A stretch of 64,000 bases of DNA. It comes from Amycolatopsis taiwanensis DSM 45107 (GTDB lineage: Bacteria; Actinomycetota; Actinomycetes; Mycobacteriales; Pseudonocardiaceae). Position numbers and translations under genes: made by a program. Where the stretch lies: positions 186,001 to 250,000 of the forward strand of contig NZ_JAFB01000008.1 of assembly GCF_000519205.1 (NCBI RefSeq). Reading direction: 5' to 3'. Positions 1 to 7,884 of the stretch are shown piece by piece; the first letter of the stretch is position 1, and every line of letters begins with the position of its first letter. A model generated the notes under the pieces. It saw nothing but the letters and a program-made list of their open reading frames with translations. It searched no databases and was not told where the DNA came from.

Positions 1-1
1 C

Positions 2-427
2 GAGCAGGTCGCCCGGGCACAGCGCGAACTGGCGCGGATCGGGATCGACCGTCCGGCGGCTGCGGCGACCGGCCGGCCGGGCACCTGGACCGCCGGCCCG
101 ATCTCCTCCTTCCCGACGGCGCGGTTCGCGGACCTGGCACGGGCATGGCAGGACCGGCCGGTCGCGATCGTGGATGTCCGCCGTAACCAAGAGTGGCGGG
201 CCGAGCACGTGGCCGGCGCGGTCCACATCCCGCTGCACGAGTTGCCCGGCCGGCTCGGCGAGGTGCCGGGCGGCGAGGCGTGGGTGCACTGCAATTCCGG
301 CTACCGGTCCTCGATCGGGGCTTCGCTGCTGGCCGCTGCCGGACGACGGGTCGTGACCGTGGACGATCTGTTCGAGCGGGCCGCTCCGGCCGGGCTGGAC
401 GTGGTGAGCCGGCAGGTGATGGCCTGA
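2..427 (+). CDS. MBL-fold/rhodanese protein, C-terminal part (5' end outside window)
   Basis: The reading frame is open from base 2 to the TGA at 427 and has no start inside the window that would give a whole domain, so this is the 3' end of a longer gene. The last ~90 residues are a rhodanese domain with an active-site loop HCNSGYRSS, in which the Cys would carry the persulfide. Upstream residues look like a linker. This arrangement is typical of the C-terminus of actinobacterial metallo-beta-lactamase-fold proteins with one or two rhodanese domains, which act in sulfur transfer or persulfide handling. The MBL part is inferred, not seen. Confidence 0.7.
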   Translation, partial: EQVARAQRELARIGIDRPAAAATGRPGTWTAGPISSFPTARFADLARAWQDRPVAIVDVRRNQEWRAEHVAGAVHIPLHELPGRLGEVPGGEAWVHCNSGYRSSIGASLLAAAGRRVVTVDDLFERAAPAGLDVVSRQVMA

Positions 428-458
428 CCGGACGGCCTCCAACCGAGAAGACGGCCGC

Positions 459-727
459 CTGAAGCCGGAACTCGCGCGCTTGAAGCCGGAACTCGCGCGC
501 TTGAAGCGGGGACACGCCCGCCTGGCGTCCGTGTCCCCGGCTCAGGACGCTGAGTTCCCGGTCCAGGACGCTGAGTTCCCGGTCCAGGAAGCCGGAACTC
601 GCGTGCTTGAAGCCGGAACTCGCGTGCTTGAAGCGGGGACTCGCGTGCTTGAAGCGGGGACACGCGTGCTTGAAGCGGGAACTCGCGTGCTTGAAGCGGG
701 GACACGCCCGCCTGGAGCGGGGACGCG
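459..727. repeat. Intergenic array of degenerate 21-bp repeats
   Basis: This ~270-base gap between the rhodanese gene and the DoxX-like gene is filled by units of 21 bases. One type reads GAAGCSGGAACTCGCGTGCT and recurs at least eight times. A second type, around CAGGACGCTGAGTTCCCGG, occurs twice in the middle (about 541-590). Units differ by only a few bases, and the frames they open give spurious repetitive peptides. Similar arrays are scattered between genes in Amycolatopsis (recalled, not searched). It is not a CRISPR array because there are no spacers. Confidence 0.85.
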
Positions 728-737
728 GCTGGGTTGG

Positions 738-1349
738 TCAGACGAGCCAGCGGTTCTTCCCGATCAGCCGGGACCACCAGCGCCCCAGCCCCCAGGTGTT
801 GCCCGCGTACAGTGCGGCCAGCGTGATGAGTACGAGCGCGTAGATCACGTGGGAGTCGATGATCGGGTTGCTCGACCCGGTGGCCTGGCCGGTCTGGGTC
901 GCCTTCGCCGGCGGCCACTCCGCGATCCACATCAGCATCATCATCGCGCTGCCCGCGACGGCCGCGATCCGCAGGCCGATGCCGAGCAGCAAGGCCACGC
1001 CCACGCCCGCCATGCCGATCATGAACAGCCAGTCGGCCCATGGCGCGCCGGCCCACGAACGCATCGCGCCCGCCAACGGTCCTACGTCGACTTTGCGGAG
1101 GAATCCCGCGGTGGGGGATCCGCCGTGGATCCAGGCCCGCGCCGGCGGGGTGGTATAGCCGAAGCCGAATGTCTTGTCGAGGAACGCCCAGAGGAACACG
1201 AAGCCGATGGCGATCCGCAACACGGCGGTCAGCCTGGCGGCGGTCGCCGTGATCAGTGCGCCACGTGGCGGGACAACGGTTTCCGGGGCCGAATGCCCGG
1301 TAACCGGTTGGGACGTTTCGGTTTTCTTCGCCTGATTCTGGAAGGACAT
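738..1349 (-). CDS. DoxX-like membrane protein
   Basis: About 203 residues, read from an ATG preceded by a strong ribosome site (AAGGAGGTGTC); the in-frame start nine codons upstream lacks one. After a hydrophilic N-terminus come four predicted membrane segments with the DoxX signature arrangement (RIAIGFVFLWAFLDKTFGFG early, MIGMAGVGVALLLGIGLR in the middle). DoxX relatives are quinone-linked or redox-associated membrane subunits; the substrate here is unknown. It is last in a probable minus-strand operon ftsH-galT-doxX with gaps of 26 and 37 bases. Confidence 0.75.
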   Translation of the reverse strand: MSFQNQAKKTETSQPVTGHSAPETVVPPRGALITATAARLTAVLRIAIGFVFLWAFLDKTFGFGYTTPPARAWIHGGSPTAGFLRKVDVGPLAGAMRSWAGAPWADWLFMIGMAGVGVALLLGIGLRIAAVAGSAMMMLMWIAEWPPAKATQTGQATGSSNPIIDSHVIYALVLITLAALYAGNTWGLGRWWSRLIGKNRWLV

Positions 1350-1386
1350 GACACCTCCTTCGTTGCTTGCACGCAACCGGCGGCTG

Positions 1387-2319
1387 TCACGGGAGCCGGT
1401 TGCGTAGGCGCTTGGCGGCCTCTTCCGGCGTCGTGGTGACGACCGGGATGCCGGTGGCCAGTTCGAGCCCGGACGGGATGGCCAGTTGTGGCACCACGCG
1501 CAGCGACCAGGTCAGGTACGGCACGTGCTCCAGGCCGACCGGGGCGGTGTGCAGGATCAGGTTGTACGAGGGGTCGCCCAGTTCCGTGCGCAGCGCCGCG
1601 AGCACGAGCCGCAGGGCGTGCGCGATGGAGCCCAGCTCTTCGCCCGGGATTGCGGAGAAATCGGCCCGGTGGCGGGCGGAGACGATGCGGATCTCGAACT
1701 CGGACGAAGGCGCGAACGGGACGAACGCCACGGTGCGGCCCTCGGCGAGGACGATCCGCTCGCCCGAGGACAGCTCGCCGGCCAGGATTTCGGCGGCGAA
1801 CGGGCGGCCGGAGCGGTCGAAGTGCTCCCGCATGGCGACCAGTTCGCGCCGCGACGCGGCGGACAGCACCGGGAGCCCGACGGCCTGCGAATGCGGGTGG
1901 GACAGCGTGGCTCCCGCGGCCGGTCCGTGGCTGCGGAAAAGCACGACCTGCGCCGCGTCGTGGCGCAGCGCCCGGTGCCGCTCCTGCCACGCGCGCAGCA
2001 CGGCGGCCACCTCGTCGTCGGTGCCGACGGCGAGATCCCAGTCGTGCCAAGGAGATTCGATGATCACCTCGTGCTGGTCGGACAGCGCGTACCGGTTCTG
2101 CACGGCACGCACCCGCCACGAGCCACCGTCCGGTGCGGACAGGCGCCAGGTCTCCGGCGGGGTGTCCTGGGCCGGGCCGGGGCAGAACGGGCAGCCGGCG
2201 GCGCCCGCGGTGGCCCGCCCTGGCGCGAGCACGCACCATTCGCCGCCCAGGTGGTCCCAGCGCAGTTCCCCACCGTGCCAGTGCCTGGTGGTCATTCCGG
2301 GACTTCCCGCGTACGGCAT
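1387..2319 (-). CDS. galT: Galactose-1-phosphate uridylyltransferase family (HIT-like fold)
   Basis: 310 residues, within the normal GalT range. The N-terminal half has a CPFC pair, fitting the zinc site, and the catalytic motif HPHSQ, where the second His is uridylylated in GalT. GalT moves UMP between UDP-glucose and galactose-1-phosphate in the Leloir pathway. No galK or galE is adjacent, and the gene lies between ftsH and a DoxX gene in a stress-type neighbourhood, so the true substrate could be another sugar phosphate. An alternative ATG exists at 2295 (MTTRHWHGG). Confidence 0.75.
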   Translation of the reverse strand: MPYAGSPGMTTRHWHGGELRWDHLGGEWCVLAPGRATAGAAGCPFCPGPAQDTPPETWRLSAPDGGSWRVRAVQNRYALSDQHEVIIESPWHDWDLAVGTDDEVAAVLRAWQERHRALRHDAAQVVLFRSHGPAAGATLSHPHSQAVGLPVLSAASRRELVAMREHFDRSGRPFAAEILAGELSSGERIVLAEGRTVAFVPFAPSSEFEIRIVSARHRADFSAIPGEELGSIAHALRLVLAALRTELGDPSYNLILHTAPVGLEHVPYLTWSLRVVPQLAIPSGLELATGIPVVTTTPEEAAKRLRNRLP

Positions 2320-2345
2320 GAGAGGACTCCTCTCCTCACGGCTGC

Positions 2346-4235
2346 CTACGAGGCGAGGGCATTGGCGCCGCCCTCGTGGGCGAGGGCGTCGAGCACGGCG
2401 GAACCGTCGACGGTTTCGTGCTCCATCAGCTCCGCGGCCAGCCGGTCGAGCGCCTTGCGGTGCTCGCCCAGGATCTGCACGGCGCGCTCCTCGGCGTCGC
2501 GCAGGAGCCGGGCGACCTCACGATCGACCACCCGCTGGGTCTGCTCGGAGAAGCGCCGGCCGGCCAACTCGCCGGCCTGGCCGGGCAGGAACTTCTGCTC
2601 GCCCGGCGACGGGTAGCCGACGGGGCCGAGTTCGGGGGACAGGCCGAACTCGGTGACCATCTTGGTGGCCAGCTCGGTGGCCCCGGCCAGGTCGTTGACC
2701 GCGCCGGTGGACCCCTGCCCGAACACCACGAGTTCGGCTGCGCGCCCGCCGAGGCGGACGGTCAGCAGGTCGTTGAGATACCCCTCTCCGTAGAGGTGCC
2801 GTTCCGCCTCCGGCAGCTGCTCGGTGGCGCCCAGCGCCATGCCGGCGGGCAGGATGGTGACCTTGGCGACCGGGTCGGCGTGCGGGCAGACGGCGGCGAC
2901 GATGGCGTGCCCGGATTCGTGCACGGCCACCGAATGGCGTTCCTCCGGCAGCAGCGCGTTCGAAGTGTCGCGGCGGCCGAGCAGCACCCGGTCCCGCGCG
3001 GCACCGAGGTCGTCGGCGGTGATGGTGGTCCGGTCGTCGCGGACGGCGTTGATCGCGCCCTCGTTGACCAGGTTGGCCAGGTCCGCGCCGGAGAACCCGG
3101 GTGTGCCGCGGGCCAGCACCTGCAGGTCGGCGTCCGGCGCGAGGTGCTTGTCGGCCGTGTGCACGGCCAGGATCTCCGCCCGCTCGGTCTGGTTGGGCAG
3201 CGGGATGGTGACCTGCCGGTCGAACCGGCCCGGCCGGGTGAGCGCGGTGTCGAGTGCCTCCGGACGGTTGGTCGCGGCCAGCACGACGATGCCGCTGCTC
3301 TGGTCGAAACCGTCCATTTCGGCCAGTAACTGGTTGAGGGTCTGTTCACGCTCGTCGTGGCCGCCGACTCCGCCGATTCCGCGGCGGCTGCCGACGGCGT
3401 CGATTTCGTCGATGAAGATGATCGACGGCGCGCGCTCGCGGGCCTCGTTGAACAGGTCGCGCACGCGCGAAGCGCCGACGCCCACGAACATTTCGACGAA
3501 CGCCGACCCGGTGACCGACAGGAACGGCACGCTCGCCTCGCCCGCGACCGCGCGGCCCATCAGCGTCTTGCCGGTGCCGGGTGGGCCGACCATGATCACC
3601 CCGCGCGGGCCCTTGGCGCCCGCGGCCGCGTAGCGGCCGGGGTTGCGCAGGAAGTCGACGATTTCGCTGACCTCCTGCTTGACGCCCTCGTACCCGGCGA
3701 TGTCGGAGAACCGGGTGGTGGGGCGCTCGGCCTCGATGATCTTCGCCTTGGACCGGCCGAAGCCGCCGAGCCCGCCGGCCAACTGCCCCTGCGCGCGGCG
3801 GCCCGCCCAGATGAGGAACCCGAACAGCAGCAACAGCGGGAGGAGCCACAGCAGGCTGCTCAGCCACGACGTGCTTTGCGTGTGGGTGGCGGTGATCTGG
3901 ACGTTCTTCGCCTGCAACTGCTGGGAAAACTGGCCGGTGCCCAGTGCGGTGGGGAGCTGGCTGGTGAACGAGGTGCCGTTGGTCAGCTTGCCGTGCACCT
4001 GGCCCTGGTCGCTGATCTGGACGGAGGACACCTGGCCGTCGTTGACCTTGCTGACCAGGTCGCTGTAGGACAGTGCCGGCTCCTGCTTGCCCGGGGTGAG
4101 CAGGCTCGGGACGAACAGCAGGGCCAGCACGGCCAGAATGCCCAGCGGCAGCAGCCAGCGCCGCCAGCCGGGCTCGGGTGGCTCGGGCGTGGGCGTCGGG
4201 TCGGGCGGCGGGCCCGACTTCGCCGTTCGGGACAT
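2346..4235 (-). CDS. ftsH: ATP-dependent zinc metalloprotease FtsH
   Basis: 629 residues. Membrane segments lie near residues 27-46 and 125-144, flanking an extracytoplasmic domain. Then come the AAA module with Walker A GPPGTGKT (~217-224), Walker B IIFIDEIDA (~272-280) and the second region of homology ending RPGRFDR, and a peptidase domain with the zinc motif HESGH (~439-443). FtsH degrades membrane and regulatory proteins. The C-terminus is shorter than in the housekeeping actinobacterial copy (about 750-800 residues), so this is probably a second, stress-related FtsH. It heads a minus-strand operon with galT and the doxX gene, divergent from a CBS gene. Confidence 0.93.
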   Translation of the reverse strand: MSRTAKSGPPPDPTPTPEPPEPGWRRWLLPLGILAVLALLFVPSLLTPGKQEPALSYSDLVSKVNDGQVSSVQISDQGQVHGKLTNGTSFTSQLPTALGTGQFSQQLQAKNVQITATHTQSTSWLSSLLWLLPLLLLFGFLIWAGRRAQGQLAGGLGGFGRSKAKIIEAERPTTRFSDIAGYEGVKQEVSEIVDFLRNPGRYAAAGAKGPRGVIMVGPPGTGKTLMGRAVAGEASVPFLSVTGSAFVEMFVGVGASRVRDLFNEARERAPSIIFIDEIDAVGSRRGIGGVGGHDEREQTLNQLLAEMDGFDQSSGIVVLAATNRPEALDTALTRPGRFDRQVTIPLPNQTERAEILAVHTADKHLAPDADLQVLARGTPGFSGADLANLVNEGAINAVRDDRTTITADDLGAARDRVLLGRRDTSNALLPEERHSVAVHESGHAIVAAVCPHADPVAKVTILPAGMALGATEQLPEAERHLYGEGYLNDLLTVRLGGRAAELVVFGQGSTGAVNDLAGATELATKMVTEFGLSPELGPVGYPSPGEQKFLPGQAGELAGRRFSEQTQRVVDREVARLLRDAEERAVQILGEHRKALDRLAAELMEHETVDGSAVLDALAHEGGANALAS

Positions 4236-4270
4236 GCCCTCAGGAAACTCGCTCGTGTCCGGCCTGGTGA

Positions 4271-4336
4271 GCGGCGAAAGTCCTTATCCCTGGTGGCGGA
4301 AGGCCCTGCGCACGCCGACGGCGTCACTTCTAGCGT
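4271..4336 (+). promoter_or_regulatory. Two degenerate DosR-like boxes and a -10 in the ftsH / CBS divergent region
   Basis: Two related sequences, GCGGCGAAAGTCCTT (4271-4285) and GTGGCGGAAGGCCCT (4292-4306), lie about two helical turns apart. TAGCGT at 4331-4336 could be the -10 for the plus-strand CBS gene. The gap of 24 bases from the second box to this hexamer matches other promoters in this island. The half-sites are weaker than those near the hsp20 gene. Confidence 0.4.
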
Positions 4337-4360
4337 GATTTCCGAACGTTGGAGGTAGAC

Positions 4361-5020
4361 ATGGAACCACCACTGACCGTGACCGCGGTGATGACCTCGA
4401 ATCCGTTCGCCGTGGCGCCGGACACCGAGTTCAAGGACATCGCGGTCCTGCTGGCTCGCGAGCGGATCAGCGCGGTGCCGGTGGTCGACGGCCACGGCCG
4501 GCCGGTCGGCGTGGTGTCGGAGGCCGATCTGTTGAACGTCCAGCACGCTGGTGACGGCGTTGGCAGGGGGCTGCCGTTGCACTGGCACAAGCAGCGGCAA
4601 TCGCACCGGCCGCGGCACCTCGCGCGGGACCTGATGACCACACCGGTCCGCACGGTGGGGACCGGGACGAGTCTCGCGGAGGCTGCCCGTGAGCTCGCCG
4701 CGCACCAGTTGCGCCGGCTGTTCGTGGTGGACGGCGGCGGGAAGCTGGTCGGCGTCGTGGCGCGACGGGACCTGCTCGACGTCTATTTCCGTTCCGACCG
4801 CGACGTGCAGCGGGACGTCGAGGCCGAGGTGTTCGGGCGCGTGCTGCACGCCGAGCCGGCCTCGTTTTCGGTGACCGTGGACCACGGGGTGGTGACGGTG
4901 CTGGGGCGGCTCGAGCGGCGCAGCGCGGTCAGTTCGGCGGGACGGCTGATCCCGCTGGTGCCCGGGGTGATCGGGCTGTGCAACCGGCTGGACTACGTGT
5001 GGGACGACGAACGGCTGTGA
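4361..5020 (+). CDS. CBS-pair plus BON domain protein (Hrp1-like)
   Basis: 219 residues. The ATG at 4361 follows GGAGGTAGAC and is preferred to an upstream in-frame start. Two CBS motifs are seen: MTSNPFAVAPDTEFKDIAVL through PVGVVSEADLL, then MTTPVRTVGTGTSLAEAA through LVGVVARRDLLDVY. The last ~70 residues form a BON-type domain (DRDVQRDVEAEVF, then VVTVLGRLERRSAV). CBS pairs bind adenosyl nucleotides. In mycobacteria, Hrp1 (Rv2626c), a CBS-only protein, is among the strongest hypoxia-induced products. A second CBS gene follows 19 bases later. Confidence 0.85.
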   Translation: MEPPLTVTAVMTSNPFAVAPDTEFKDIAVLLARERISAVPVVDGHGRPVGVVSEADLLNVQHAGDGVGRGLPLHWHKQRQSHRPRHLARDLMTTPVRTVGTGTSLAEAARELAAHQLRRLFVVDGGGKLVGVVARRDLLDVYFRSDRDVQRDVEAEVFGRVLHAEPASFSVTVDHGVVTVLGRLERRSAVSSAGRLIPLVPGVIGLCNRLDYVWDDERL

Positions 5021-5039
5021 TGATGTGATCGGGGAAGAC

Positions 5040-5618
5040 ATGTACGCAAGCGAGATCATGACCAGGCCGGTGATCCGGGTCGGTCCGAACACGCCGGTGC
5101 GCGAGGCGACGGCGCTGCTGATCCAGCACGGTTTCGCCGCGCTGCCGGTGGTGAGCGCGGAGGAAGAGGTCGTCGGCATCTTCACCGAGGCGGATGCGCT
5201 GCGCAGCGGCTTCGGCGCCGAGCCGCCGGAGTTCGACCTTCCGGTCGAGAAGCTGATGACCACGCCGGCCGAGGTCGTCACCATGAACACCGACGTCGCC
5301 CGCATTGCCCGCCATATGCTGCACGACCGCCTACGGTGCGTTCCGGTCGTCGACGACGGCGCGCTGGTGGGCGTGATCAGCCGCCGGGACCTGCTGCGCC
5401 CGCTGGTGCGAGGGGACGACGCGATCGCCGCGCAGTTGCACGCACTCCTACGTGACTATTCCGGGCAGCGCGATCGGTGGACGGTGGGCGTTGTCGGGGG
5501 CGTCGCGACGGTCGGCGGGGATTTCTCCGACGAGGCCGAGCGCCGCGTGGTCGCCGCGCTGGCCCACACGGTGCCCGGGGTGAACCGCGTCGAGCTGACC
5601 CACGCGGTGACCCAGTAG
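5040..5618 (+). CDS. CBS-pair protein with short BON-like tail
   Basis: 192 residues from the ATG at 5040, which follows GGGGAAG; a GTG at 5025 is an in-frame alternative. Residues 1-120 hold two CBS repeats (YASEIMTRPVIRVGPNTPV...IFTEADAL and KLMTTPAEVVTMNTDVARIA...VISRRDLLRPL). The C-terminal ~65 residues (WTVGVVGGVATVGGDFSDEA) look like a BON domain. It is close behind the preceding CBS-BON gene and likely co-transcribed. A long hairpin follows the stop. Adenine-nucleotide sensing in stress is the inferred role. Confidence 0.83.
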   Translation: MYASEIMTRPVIRVGPNTPVREATALLIQHGFAALPVVSAEEEVVGIFTEADALRSGFGAEPPEFDLPVEKLMTTPAEVVTMNTDVARIARHMLHDRLRCVPVVDDGALVGVISRRDLLRPLVRGDDAIAAQLHALLRDYSGQRDRWTVGVVGGVATVGGDFSDEAERRVVAALAHTVPGVNRVELTHAVTQ

Positions 5619-5634
5619 CCGCCGGATCTGATGG

Positions 5635-5689
5635 GGTGTGGCTCTTCTGGGGTGCCCTCGGCACGCCGCCGCTCCGGAAGAGCCACACC
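5635..5689 (+). terminator. Hairpin terminator after the CBS pair
   Basis: GGTGTGGCTCTTC at 5635-5647 is perfectly complementary to GAAGAGCCACACC at 5677-5689. The stem extends to 16 pairs with one mismatch and has a ~23-base loop. It sits 17 bases after the CBS stop and is followed by ATTTCGTT, only a weak U-tract. The next 195 bases to the universal stress gene are unusually AT-rich and presumably contain its promoter, but I see no clear box there. Confidence 0.65.
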
Positions 5690-5885
5690 ATTTCGTTCGG
5701 TTATCGATTATTTGGTTTTCACGTTCACGCGGACGTTCGAGTTCTAGAGCAGAATCGGCTTACGAGGGAGCCGTTTCCCTATTTCCGGGAATCGCCGGCC
5801 AATTTCACGATTACCGTTTTCGCCATCGGGTAGTCCGTAGCAGCCGGGAAAGAGTCCGGAGCACCGCCGGGCGAGGAGGATGGAA

Positions 5886-6359
5886 GTGGACCTGAACGAC
5901 GCACCGGTCGTCGTGGGCGTGGACGGCTCGCCGGCCAGCCGGGCGGCGTTGCGCTGGGCGGTGACCGAAGCCGCGGCGACCGGACGCGAAGTGCGCGCCG
6001 TCGCGGCGTGGAGCTACGCCCCGGCGCTGGAACCGGGCGGCACCGTGCTGCCTGTCGACGAGATGGCCGCGGCGCACCGCCGCACCCTCGACGAGGTGAT
6101 CGCCCGGACCGTCGGAAAGGAACCGGGGGTGAAGGTCGACGCCCTGCTGATCGAGGGCGACCCGGTCGACGCCTTGCTGGAGGCGTCGAAGGACGCGTCG
6201 CTGCTGGCGCTGGGCAGCCACGGCCGCGGCCTGCTGATGACCGCGCTGCTCGGGTCGGTCAGCGCGCGGTGCCTGCGCCGGGCCACCTGCCCGGTGTTGA
6301 TCTTCCCGGCGCAGGTCGTGCCGGACGAGCCGGCCGACGATCTCGCCACCTCCGCGTGA
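5886..6359 (+). CDS. Universal stress protein, ATP-binding UspA type
   Basis: About 157 residues. The N-terminus PVVVGVDGSPASRAALRWA and the C-terminal GSHGRG-x9-GSVS loop form the ATP-binding G-2x-G-9x-G(S/T) signature, so this is the nucleotide-binding USP class, like mycobacterial Rv1996, Rv2005c and Rv2623. An AGGAGG ends one base before the ATG at 5880, too close, so the GTG at 5886 is the better start. It is a single-domain USP, half the length of the tandem mycobacterial ones. It stands alone between a terminator and the Rv1733c-like gene. Confidence 0.88.
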   Translation: MDLNDAPVVVGVDGSPASRAALRWAVTEAAATGREVRAVAAWSYAPALEPGGTVLPVDEMAAAHRRTLDEVIARTVGKEPGVKVDALLIEGDPVDALLEASKDASLLALGSHGRGLLMTALLGSVSARCLRRATCPVLIFPAQVVPDEPADDLATSA

Positions 6360-6360
6360 T

Positions 6361-6395
6361 GGGCCTTTCGGGTGTCAGGCGGTGACCTTGGGCTC
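6361..6395 (+). promoter_or_regulatory. Possible pair of DosR-like half-boxes upstream of the Rv1733c-like gene
   Basis: GGGCCTTTCGGGTG (6361-6374) and GTGACCTTGGGCTC (6382-6395) start exactly 21 bases apart and resemble the GGGACC-TTCG-GGCCC boxes elsewhere in the island. They are degenerate and no convincing -10 follows at the usual distance. Confidence 0.3.
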
Positions 6396-6454
6396 TTAGC
6401 CGGTGATGGCGGTGACGACGACGCTGTGGTGAGAAGGGTGAAGGAGGTGGCGAA

Positions 6455-7063
6455 ATGGTGGCCGCTTCGACGAACTGGCTGATGCGCCAGTACCGCTGGC
6501 TCCTGCCGCGCCGCGGCTCGCTGGCCCGCCGCTGCGACCGCATCGAGGCGGCCGTCGCGCTCGCCGTGCTGGTGCTGGCGCTGGTGGCGGTGCCGGTGGG
6601 CATGCTGGCCGGATCGGTTGTGCACCACCGGGAAGCCACGATCGCGGCGGCGCAGCAGGCGGAGCGTCACCCGGCGACTGCGGTGCTGCTCACCCCGACC
6701 GATCCCGACACGGCCGGTTACACGGGGGTGGCCGTGCCCACCGAGAAGATCCCGGCCCGATGGCAGGCCGGCGGCACCGACCGGACCGGCCTGGTCGAGG
6801 CCGGGCCCGGGCTGAGCGCCGGCGACCACGTCGGAATCTGGCTCGACCAAGCCGGAAACCCGGTCAGTGCCCCGATGTCGGGACTGAACGTGCTCGGGCT
6901 CTCGATCGGCTTCGGCGCGCTGGTCTGGGCGGGCGGCACGGTCGCTGGGCTGTTCGTCTACTGGATCGTCCGCGCGGTCCTCGACCGGGCGCGGCTGGCC
7001 GCGTGGGCCCGGGAATGGGAAGCCGTGCGGTGGCGTCCCAGAAGCAAAGGAGACTCGAAATGA
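6455..7063 (+). CDS. Rv1733c-like two-span membrane protein
   Basis: 202 residues after GAAGGAGGTGGCGA. A basic N-terminus leads to RCDRIEAAVALAVLVLALVA, the first membrane span (~residues 28-52). An extracytoplasmic segment follows containing ERHPATAVLL, PARW and SGDHVGIWLD-like text, then a second span (~148-172). The order and motifs match what I recall of M. tuberculosis Rv1733c, a DosR-regulated latency antigen of unknown function. Its stop overlaps the next gene's ATG (AATGA), so the two are translationally coupled. Confidence 0.8.
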   Translation: MVAASTNWLMRQYRWLLPRRGSLARRCDRIEAAVALAVLVLALVAVPVGMLAGSVVHHREATIAAAQQAERHPATAVLLTPTDPDTAGYTGVAVPTEKIPARWQAGGTDRTGLVEAGPGLSAGDHVGIWLDQAGNPVSAPMSGLNVLGLSIGFGALVWAGGTVAGLFVYWIVRAVLDRARLAAWAREWEAVRWRPRSKGDSK

Positions 7064-7332
7064 GCGAGATGGACCGCCAGCGGGAAAGCATCCGGGCGGC
7101 GCGCGAGGCGCGGGCGGGCGCGGCTTCCCGGGCCGCGAGCGGGCATGGCACCGGGCGGTTGGCGGGACCGGCGATCAGCCCGTTCATCCTGGCCGAGGAG
7201 CGCCGCCGGGAGGACGAGTTCGAGCGCGAACTCCGCCTGCGCAAAGAGCATGCGGAGCGTGAGGCGCGGAAAGCGCGGGAAAAGCTGGAGTATCTGGAGA
7301 AGCATCTCAATCCCCGTGGAGACCGGCGATGA
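7060..7332 (+). CDS. Small charged coiled-coil protein
   Basis: 90 residues, start supported by AAAGGAGACTCGAA and overlap with the preceding stop. It is highly charged: an Arg/Ala-rich N-terminus, then a continuous heptad-like helix from ~residue 47 (EERRREDEFERELRLRKEHA) to the end. No catalytic motif is visible and I do not recognise a family. It lies between the Rv1733c-like gene and a flavodoxin-like gene in one tight plus-strand operon, so it may be a scaffold or accessory of either. Confidence 0.7.
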   Translation: MSEMDRQRESIRAAREARAGAASRAASGHGTGRLAGPAISPFILAEERRREDEFERELRLRKEHAEREARKAREKLEYLEKHLNPRGDRR

Positions 7333-7348
7333 CACGAAGGAACCGCCG

Positions 7349-7873
7349 ATGAGCGTGCTGGTGGCGGTGGCGAGCCGGCACGGCGCGACCCGCGAGATCG
7401 CCGACGAGATCGGGGAAACGCTCCGGCAGGCACTGGCGAGTCTGGGCGAGGATTCCCGGGCGGACGTGTTGTTCGCGGAGAACGTGTATGACGTCTCGGG
7501 CTACGACGCGTTCGTCCTCGGCAGTGCTGTCTACAATGGACGGTGGCTGGACGCGGCCCGGCGGCTGGTCGAGTGGCACCGTGCCGAGCTGGCCGCCCGG
7601 CCGGTCTGGCTGTTCTCCAGCGGTCCGGCCGGGCCGGGGCCGGCCGATGAGGATCTCGACGTGACCGAGGTGGCCCGCCTTTCCGGAGCGCACCAGCATC
7701 GTGTGTTCGCCGGCAAGCTGGACCGCACGCGCCTGTCGTTCGCCGAACGGGCCGTGGCCGGCGCGCTCGGCTTCCGCGACGGCGACTACCGCGACTGGGT
7801 CGGCATCCGGGACTGGGCGCTGGGCATTGCGAGCCTGCTGCACGCCAGCCGGGTGCCTGCCTTCGAACGGTGA
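7349..7873 (+). CDS. Flavodoxin-domain protein (HemG/menaquinone-dependent protoporphyrinogen oxidase-like)
   Basis: 174 residues from the ATG at 7349 (AAGGAACCGCC upstream). The N-terminus VLVAVASRHGATREIADEIG is the FMN phosphate-binding loop of the flavodoxin fold. Further on, YDAFVLGSAVYNGRWLDAAR and PVWLFSSGPAG fit the second and third FMN loops. Members of this group transfer electrons or oxidise protoporphyrinogen IX anaerobically; the specific substrate cannot be read from sequence. Such proteins recur in hypoxia islands of actinobacteria. The CBS gene follows after 11 bases. Confidence 0.75.
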   Translation: MSVLVAVASRHGATREIADEIGETLRQALASLGEDSRADVLFAENVYDVSGYDAFVLGSAVYNGRWLDAARRLVEWHRAELAARPVWLFSSGPAGPGPADEDLDVTEVARLSGAHQHRVFAGKLDRTRLSFAERAVAGALGFRDGDYRDWVGIRDWALGIASLLHASRVPAFER

Positions 7874-7884
7874 GGAGGTCGGCG

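Noticed and set aside
459..727. CRISPR array
   Set aside because: Units are contiguous and differ only by point changes; there are no unique spacers and no cas genes.
5760..5800. ECF-type promoter (GGAAT) before the universal stress gene
   Set aside because: No matching -10 at a correct spacing was found; the short TTCCC/GGGAA palindrome is not enough.
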